Shown here: piece after piece, positions 57,744 through 64,000 of the stretch
Layout: every line of letters starts with the position of its first letter
Position numbering within the stretch: position 1 is the stretch's first letter
Assembly (NCBI GenBank): GCA_019096195.1
Contig: JAGTXK010000072.1
Coordinates: 124,001-188,000, forward strand
Direction: 5' to 3'
Length of the DNA: 64,000 bases
From: Boletus sp. NGJ
Taxonomy: Eukaryota > Basidiomycota > Agaricomycetes > Boletales > Boletaceae
Translations under genes and position numbers: made by a program
The notes under the pieces: generated by a model
Told to the model about the DNA's origin: nothing
The model's database searches: none
What the model saw: the letters and a program-made list of their open reading frames with translations, nothing else

Positions 57744-58661
57744 ATAGCATTTCATAGCATTCATAGTACATCCATAGTAGTCATAGTCATAGTAGTAATT
57801 TTAAGCTAATCCTAATCTTAATCCTAAATCAAAAGTATACAAAAAGTGTAGTCAAAGGTGTAGTCAAATGTTGTACAAAAAGTGCAGGAAAGAGTTTAGT
57901 ACAGTGTAGGAAAAATGCGCACCAAATGTAGCAAAAGTGTAGCAAACAAAGGGTAGCAGGGTGTAGTACAGTGTAGCAAACAAAGTGTACCAAAAGTATA
58001 CCAAAAGTGTAGTAAAAGTGTAGTCACAAAGTGTACCGAAAGTGTAGACCTACATTCAAAAAAATATTCAAGTCCATTTTCCCACACTCAGTGTGAAAAA
58101 AGCGGACATTGTTTGCCAATGTTTGTACCACCATTCTTATATAAACAAGCCAGACTTCAAAAACTTTCCCACACCCTCTTGTTTCTTAATTTTATTCTTC
58201 TCTACTCATTACATGAAGTCAACACTTCACTTTGTAAATCATTAGGATTGGGATTGGGACTGGGACTGGGATTAGTGTTAGTATTAGGATTAGGATTAAT
58301 AGAATTAATATTTAATTGAATTTGAAATTAGAATTGGCTTGAAATTGGATTAGAATTAGAATTAGAATTGCTAAGCCACTATGGAAGCACTATGTATATT
58401 ATGGCATCACTATGACCACACTATGAGACACTATGAGAATACTATGAGATACTATGGGAATACTATGACCACTATGAAAGTACTATGAGAATACTATGAG
58501 ACACTGAGAATACTATGACAGACTATGGCCACACTATGAACAGACTATGAGACACTGTCATAGTACTATCAAACCACTATCCAGTTGGACCCTCACTATA
58601 AGCACTATGTTACTGTCCAGTACTGTCCAGCACTGGACAATTAGTCCTGTTTTTACTAATG
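57744..58661. repeat. Mirror-symmetric dispersed repeat, copy 2
   Basis: About 0.92 kb matching copy 1 (21135-22093) block for block. The order is CATAGTA repeats, CCTAAT repeats, the AAAGTGTA array, a core with TATATAAA near 58139, GGATTAGG repeats, ACTATGAG repeats, and a TACTGTCCAGCACTGGAC palindromic end. The AAAGTGTA array is shorter here, by about 65 bases. Similarity to copy 1 stops near 58661, where Copia gag sequence begins on the plus strand. It may therefore be the leader or LTR part of the Copia element. Confidence 0.75.
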
Positions 58662-61486
58662 GCCGCCATGCCCAATTGGGCCAGTCCCCGACCATGCCAC
58701 AGGCTATGCAAGGTCCACCACCTATATCACAACCACAGCCACCTGCTACCAATGCAGCATCTGCTGCAAATGCCACCACTTCCAATTCTGGAAATCAGTC
58801 AAGTACCAGATCAATTACCTCCATCCCTACTCAAAGTCCTATGGTAGCTAGTGGAGGCGATAACAATCAATTTAACTCATCTTTGTCCTTCCCAAAGATT
58901 GAGAAGCTTTTCAATGATAATCTATAAGTTGTGGAAATGCCAGGTAGCAATCATCCTCCAAAAGAAGGACATGTGGAAAGTCATGACTGGCAAAGTTCCC
59001 ACACTCATGGATCCTGCCATGCTCAAAGATTGGAAGTGCAAAGATATACATAGTCAGGAAGTCATTATGACTACTATTTAAAAATGACCAGATGAACAAT
59101 CTCACCAATTGTTCTACTTATGCTGAGATATGGAAGGCGTTGAGGGACATACAGTACATGAACCTCAAGGATATGAATCTGTCAGACAGAGAAGGCATGA
59201 GTACTATACTCAGTTAGCTGACAAAGATACAGATTTGCTGACACATCTCAACACTTTACATGAATTATGTGAGCTGTTAGCCAATGCTGGACATCCAATT
59301 GAGAAGAAAGATTTCAAGTATTCGATGATCTGCTTGCTTCCCAACAGCTGGAGCTCATTCATCAGTTCCTATCTAGGTGCTAGAAGCGGCTCTAGGGATA
59401 ACAAGTGACTTGCATCCATAATGGTCAACAACCTTGTCTTCATAATCCACAAGGAGGACCACCACCATTGCCAAGTGAATAGATCAGATGATGTCATTCA
59501 TACTTCCAAAAACAGCAAGCCATGTAAATGTGCCATATGTGGATGCAACAACCATGTCACCACCAATTGCCACTTCGAGAGGAAGCCCAAATGTGGTATA
59601 TGTGATAGGTTTGGTCACAAAGATGCTGAGTGTTGGAAGAATCCTGCCAATAAGGGCAAGGGAAAGGTGACTAATGGGCGGGACAGAAAGAAGTCCATTC
59701 CAAAGGGGAAAGAGCATGCTAAGATCATCAATAAGGATAAGAGTGAAGATAGTGATAGCAAATTTGAGAAAAGTTTCAATGCTTATATAACCATAGATAA
59801 CAATGTGAGTGAGGCTGAAGAGGCCAAATTTTCTGCTTATTCGTGGATTGCAGACTCTGGTGCTATGACACACATATGCACTCAATGAAAAGCATTTATT
59901 GACTATCAGACATTAATGGCTAAGACAGTTACTGGATTGGGTAACAAGCCAGTTACTGTATATGGTAAAGGGACTGTCATTCTCACTACATGAATTGAGG
60001 AACAACTTGTTTGAACTTGATTAAATAATGTACTACATGTACCTGATACATAAGAAAACCTACTGTCACTTGGACAAATTGATGCCAAGGGTGGACAATT
60101 AGTATGTGCACAAGAAACCTTAGAAATCTATGATGACAAGGCACAACTAATTATAGTCAGTCATCTAAAAAGGAAGCTATACTATCTCGATATAGTAAGT
60201 GACACATGCAATGCCACACATGTGGCAATAAAGATTAAGAATGTGTATACCTGGTCTGAGTGGCATTGTCATCTTGGACACATAGGTATTACTGGATTGA
60301 GAAAACTACATGGTAAAAATCTAGTTGACAGACTATCTATCAGTGAGAGTCTGCAAGACTTCAATTGCACTGTGTGCATCCAATCCAAGATTACATGACA
60401 GCTGATGCCCAAAAAGGGAAGCTGGCAGGAATCCTTATTGGGTGAGTTAATTCACACTGATGTGTGGGGACCGGTACAGGTCCCATCACTCAAGGGATAT
60501 AGGTACTATAGAAAATATGTATTGTTTATTGATGAAGCAACACAATACATTACAATCTCGTTCATGATGACTAAGGATGTGTTATGATTCACTCTTTTCC
60601 TCATCCTTTTCTCTTCTTTTCTTTACTTTCCATCAGTTGTCCTCACTCTTGTCTCGTCCTCTTGATTCCCCTGGATCATTCACTACACAGTGGGACTCTA
60701 TGTAGTTGAAACCCTTTTCTCTCACGATCTGTACTTCTATGCTGACGTCATACAGAAGATCCCTTCCTATTCCCACTCCATAGGATCTCTCTGATGCTGT
60801 GGCTGACTCATCCCCTTCCCATGCTTACTTCGTATATAAACCTTGCATTCATAGTCAATCCCCAATTTACACCTACTTGGTGAACTCCCATCATCGTTCC
60901 TCCAGATCTCTATAAGTTGTCATTCTACTTTGAGTGAACACTTCTTCTGTGTCTTGACTTCACTCCTACCGAGTGAACCTTTGACCCTACGATGAGGAAG
61001 ACCCTCTGTTGTTGAACCCTTGACTCTATGATGGGGGATCCTTTGTCTCAGAGCTCATCCAGCTCTTCCCTCAACCTCTGTAGCTTGTCGCTACTTGACC
61101 ATCCAAGTTAGCGCCTATCTCTACCCAAGGTAGTCATAACAGGATGAGACTGCTAGCAAGGTAAAACAATATTTAAATTATCTTGAACAACACAAGCAGG
61201 TACTACCAAAGGCGATATGCACCAATAATGGACATGAATATGTCAACCATGACCCCATTATGTGATGTTCCAAAAAGGGAAATGTGCCAACCTTGTTGAC
61301 TGCTGAAGCCAAATTCACATCAATGGCTGATGCAGGACAAGAGGTGATATGGCTATGCAATCTATATACAGAACTTGGGTTCATGCCACATGAACCTACA
61401 TTATTATATGGAGACAATAAATCCACACTCGCAATAGGCACTAATGCCAATTTCATAAGTGATCTAAACATTTTGTTCTCCATTAG
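58662..61486 (+). mobile_element. Decayed Ty1/Copia retrotransposon
   Basis: A fossil Copia-type element on the plus strand. Parts recognisable in order are a gag region with FPKIEKLFND and a zinc-knuckle stretch (CAICGCNNHV, KCGICDRFGHKDAEC) near 59530-59640. An aspartic-protease start (WIADSGAMTHI) follows near 59845, then the GAG-pre-integrase block (CHLGHIGITGLRKLHG) near 60270. The front of the integrase (GELIHTDVWGPV) is near 60440, and an RNase H end (LLYGDNKSTLA) near 61410. Most of the reverse transcriptase is missing. It carries many breaks and is clearly dead. A solo LTR of another element sits inside its integrase part. The left limit may extend through the repeat at 57744. No matching LTR pair was found. 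Confidence 0.8.
60580..61141. mobile_element. Solo LTR nested in the Copia element
   Basis: A 562-base insertion starting TGTTATGA and ending TCATAACA, a perfect 8-base inverted terminal match with the usual TG...CA ends. GGATG flanks it on both sides (60575-60579 and 61142-61146), a 5-base target duplication typical of LTR retrotransposon integration. It has no coding sequence. It inserted after the Copia element and lost its internal part by recombination between LTRs. The family is not certain; Ty3/Gypsy is more likely from length. Confidence 0.82.
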
Positions 61487-61684
61487 TGTTACAGTTATAG
61501 GAGGGGGTATATCTTTCTCCCTTCCTTCACCCCCAAGGGAGGCTCTACATTAAAGCTAGCCATCAGTTCCCAGTCCTAGGAAGTTTGGGCCTAGGAAGAA
61601 ATTATCACCTCAAGTCTGGCTAGTCCAGTAATCAACCAGGTGGTTGATTACTCAGGAACATGTTACTTGTTACATGGTGTAACA
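61487..61684. mobile_element. Possible short LTR remnant
   Basis: A 198-base block beginning TGTTACA and ending TGTAACA, a 7-base perfect inverted match. A purine run AGGAGGGGG follows its left end. No target duplication is seen. It directly follows the Copia RNase H remnant, so it may be part of that element's right LTR or an independent insertion. Confidence 0.3.
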
Positions 61685-62090
61685 AAAGATCTAGGTTATA
61701 AATTGTTGCGACTGTTTAGTCCAACACTCCCACTGCTATTCAAGGGAATAGAACCCCCTATCAGAGGATAGGCCCTCGCTCTATGCACTATACAGAATCA
61801 ACCTCTCATAGCTCCTAAGAGAAGATTGAGAAGAAGAAGCCACATCAACACAGGCTTCTACTTCAATCTCTGAAACATCTTTAAAAAGAAGAATCCCAGG
61901 ATCATCCTCCCATTACAATGACCCATCTTCCCATGTATTTCCAGATCCTGTTATGAACCTAATGGAACAAAACCACAAGGCTCGGATGATGCTTGCAGGC
62001 TACACAGGTCCTGGCTCAACAGATGAGGTAGGGAGTCTTAGTCCATACTATGCCAACCCTACAATGACCAGAGTGGCCAAGGCAATGAGT
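61685..62090. other. Repeat-derived spacer
   Basis: About 400 bases with no gene signal, between the short LTR-like block and the next LTR candidate. It is probably further decayed retroelement sequence. Confidence 0.35.
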
Positions 62091-62458
62091 TGTTAGAGCA
62101 GAATACAAATGGATTAGACTGGGGAATCCAGTCATCAAAGTGCTACTTTATGAATGGCGCACAGACCAAGCTGTGCATGTAATAAATTACTATGTATAGT
62201 AAGGCAGATATTAAATGGGCTGTGTGAGAAGAGCAGAAATTAAAGAGTTGTGGATTACATGAGGTATGATGTCATCTAATGTCATAGGTTCTAGACCATA
62301 TCATGTGATTATTTCCATGGTCACATGCACAGTCATGTGACTTGGTAAGAAAATAGTTTGAGTCGTCTTCATGCTTCCTCCTCACCTTGGGAATTATTCT
62401 CATCCACTCACATACTGTATGTTCATTGATTTAAGCCACTGACGCTGAACTGGTAACA
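62091..62458. mobile_element. LTR candidate
   Basis: A 368-base block starting TGTTAGAGCAG and ending CTGGTAACA, giving TGTTA...TAACA inverted ends. It has pyrimidine-rich sequence near its right end. I see no target duplication. It could be the left LTR of the Gypsy remnant that follows, though the sequence in between does not read as a simple leader. Confidence 0.35.
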
Positions 62459-62870
62459 CATGTGCAGATATACCACATTGCACAGTGCCCTCAATTTCCA
62501 AAGAGGACAGTGCAGTCCCTCGTTCAGTTTCTGAGTGTGATAGGATTTGTAGATGTATTACAAGCATTCATTATAGACCTTACCCCTGGACAACAAACAA
62601 CCTTTCAACCTATTATCCACAATCATATTGACTGTTTCAGCAATATTTAGATTCCCCTTCAGGCACTCATCCATCCATCTGGCAATGAGATGGCAAGAAT
62701 TTGCTGTCATCTAGAATATGCAAATGGCCCTTGCAAACCTTCTATGCCTGCACACTATGACACTGTCCTGGTGCAAGCGGATGTGGCAGCTCACAAGACA
62801 GGTGGGCTCATGGTGAGTTAATTGTTTGTGAAAAGTTTGAAAATATTTAATATCATAACAGACCCACCCA
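62459..62870 (+). mobile_element. Possible KDZ/Plavaka-like DNA transposon scrap
   Basis: Plus-strand frames read HIAQCPQFPKRTVQSLVQFL, then after an in-frame stop near 62648 the same frame continues as NEMARICCHLEYANGPC and PAHYDTVLVQADVAAH. The layout of a hydrophobic helix block followed by a Cys-rich stretch and a YDTVLV strand recalls the C-terminal part of KDZ/Plavaka-type transposases common in Agaricomycetes. The match is short and I am not sure of it. A GT...AG intron-like stretch follows near 62813-62861. Confidence 0.3.
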
Positions 62871-64000
62871 GGTGACCAGATTTTCCAGGTCGTCTCTGCT
62901 CTTGAAACGCGACCCCATTGGCAGATCCTATCCCTCTGCCGGCATTTCAACCAGTTCCCATCAGAGTGGGTTCCCCAGATTCACTCTTTTCCAATTGAAG
63001 TGGAAGATCTAGTCCAGATCCCAACCCAGGAAATCCCTGGCCAGATGAAGACTCAGACAATGAAGAAGACATGGTTGAAATCAAAGCTGCCTTGTCTGAG
63101 GAGTTCTCCAGCGAGACCAACGATGCCAAGAGATGGCTCATGGCAATGGAAGGGTACTTCCATTTAGGAGGCCCAGATAAATTCTCAGAGAAAGCCAAGC
63201 AGCTTATTCTACTGAACAGAATGTCCAAGAGAAGAGGAAAAGCATTTGCAGAAGCCTGGTTGACCAGGCTACTCGATGACACCATACTGGTTGCAGACAA
63301 ATTCTATAATGAAATCAAGAAAGCCTTCGCCTTCGCCTTCACCCCCCACAACACCAGCAACCTACCCATGGCAGAACTCAGATTCCTCTAACAAGACAAA
63401 AGGGATTCAAAGGGATTCAACAAGTTCATTTCCCAGTTCTTCTTGCTGGTAGTCTGCTCTGAGTTACAAGAATTCTGTTCCATCCTGTAATTCTTCCTCA
63501 GAGGAATCAATCTGAATATTGCCTGGCAACTATTCAACAGCGAGATCTTCCAAAAGGCTAAGAAAATGGAAGAGGTCTATGAAGTAGCTGCCAACATCCA
63601 TGGGGCATGACAATGGATCGAAGGATTACAGAAAGGACCCTTCACGTCCTTTGGAAGAGGAAGAGGAAATCACCACGATCCAAATGCCATGGATGTAGAC
63701 CGAATCACCCTGTTTTCTATTGAATGCACTAAGTGGATGAGAGAGCACAGATGCTTCATCTGCAACAAAATTGGGTGCAGTACCAGGAAACATCCTGAGT
63801 ATAGGCTGATTAGGAGAAAGGAGTATAGAAAACCTCAAGAAATGCACACCTGGGTTGTCACCACTAGAGAAACACCACAAGACCCCCTTGACACGTATCT
63901 GGCAGAGATCTCCAAGAACAATGGACAAGACAAAGTTCTCAGAATGCTCCAAACAGCCTTTGACATGGGGCTTGACAAGTGAGACCTCACTCTGGAATGA
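62871..64000 (+). mobile_element. Decayed Ty3/Gypsy gag region, runs off the right edge
   Basis: A plus-strand fossil of a Gypsy-type gag. The central capsid-like part reads AKRWLMAMEGYFHLGGPDKF and LTRLLDDTILVADKFYNEIK near 63110-63320. It is followed by the linker NAMDVDRITLF, common in basidiomycete Gypsy gags, and a zinc-knuckle-like RCFICNKIGC near 63750-63780. Downstream sequence (LDTYLAEISKNNGQDKVLRM) should lead to protease and polymerase outside the window. It has a few breaks and looks inactive. Confidence 0.75.

Overview
This window is nuclear DNA of a filamentous basidiomycete, most likely an Agaricomycete. The signs are dense genes on both strands, many GT-AG introns of about 50-70 bases with CTRAY-like branch sites, a HET-domain gene, a large VLIG-like GTPase ending in a vWA domain, paired GH3 beta-glucosidases, and Ty1/Copia and Ty3/Gypsy retrotransposon remains. 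Species cannot be told from the sequence. All functional calls come from reading translated sequence against remembered families; no database search was run.

Layout. 1-543: 5' part of a vacuolar alpha-mannosidase (minus), with a probable 2-base exon. 1592-10378: one very large GTPase / Cys-His-rich / vWA gene (plus). 10653-11449: small alpha/beta-barrel protein (minus). 12281-15038: single-pass membrane protein (minus). 15408-18014: TDP1 (plus). 18844-20641: La protein (plus). 20642-22409: AT-rich island holding the first copy of a mirror-symmetric repeat. 22410-25863 (minus) and 26951-30376 (plus): head-to-head GH3 beta-glucosidase paralogues around a shared 1.1 kb promoter region. 31442-32747: methyltransferase (minus). 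33867-38213: family X DNA polymerase, lambda-like (plus). 38395-41599: PPxY arrestin-like trafficking adaptor (minus). 42218-44732: secreted Ser/Thr-rich protein with an apparent one-base frameshift (plus). 45538-46222: ribosomal protein uL14/RPL23 (plus). 46489-48587: WRAP53/TCAB1-like WD40 protein (minus). 49575-51731: cytochrome P450 (plus). 52022-53563: intronless HET-domain gene (minus). 54452-56325: SV2/SVOP-like MFS transporter (minus).

From 56.5 kb to the right edge the window is repeat-rich. It holds a Harbinger-like MITE with 40-base inverted ends and a TTA duplication, an LTR-like remnant, the second copy of the mirror-symmetric repeat leading into a decayed Copia element, a solo LTR with 8-base inverted ends and a 5-base target duplication nested inside that Copia element, a possible KDZ/Plavaka-like transposon scrap, and a decayed Gypsy gag region running off the edge.

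The genes do not form one pathway. Common themes are RNA biogenesis (La, WRAP53-like, RPL23), DNA repair (TDP1, Pol lambda-like), carbohydrate breakdown (GH38, two GH3) and possible non-self response (VLIG-like GTPase, HET protein). The observations most worth checking are the 2-base microexon, the GTPase-vWA architecture, the two mirror-symmetric repeats and the MITE.
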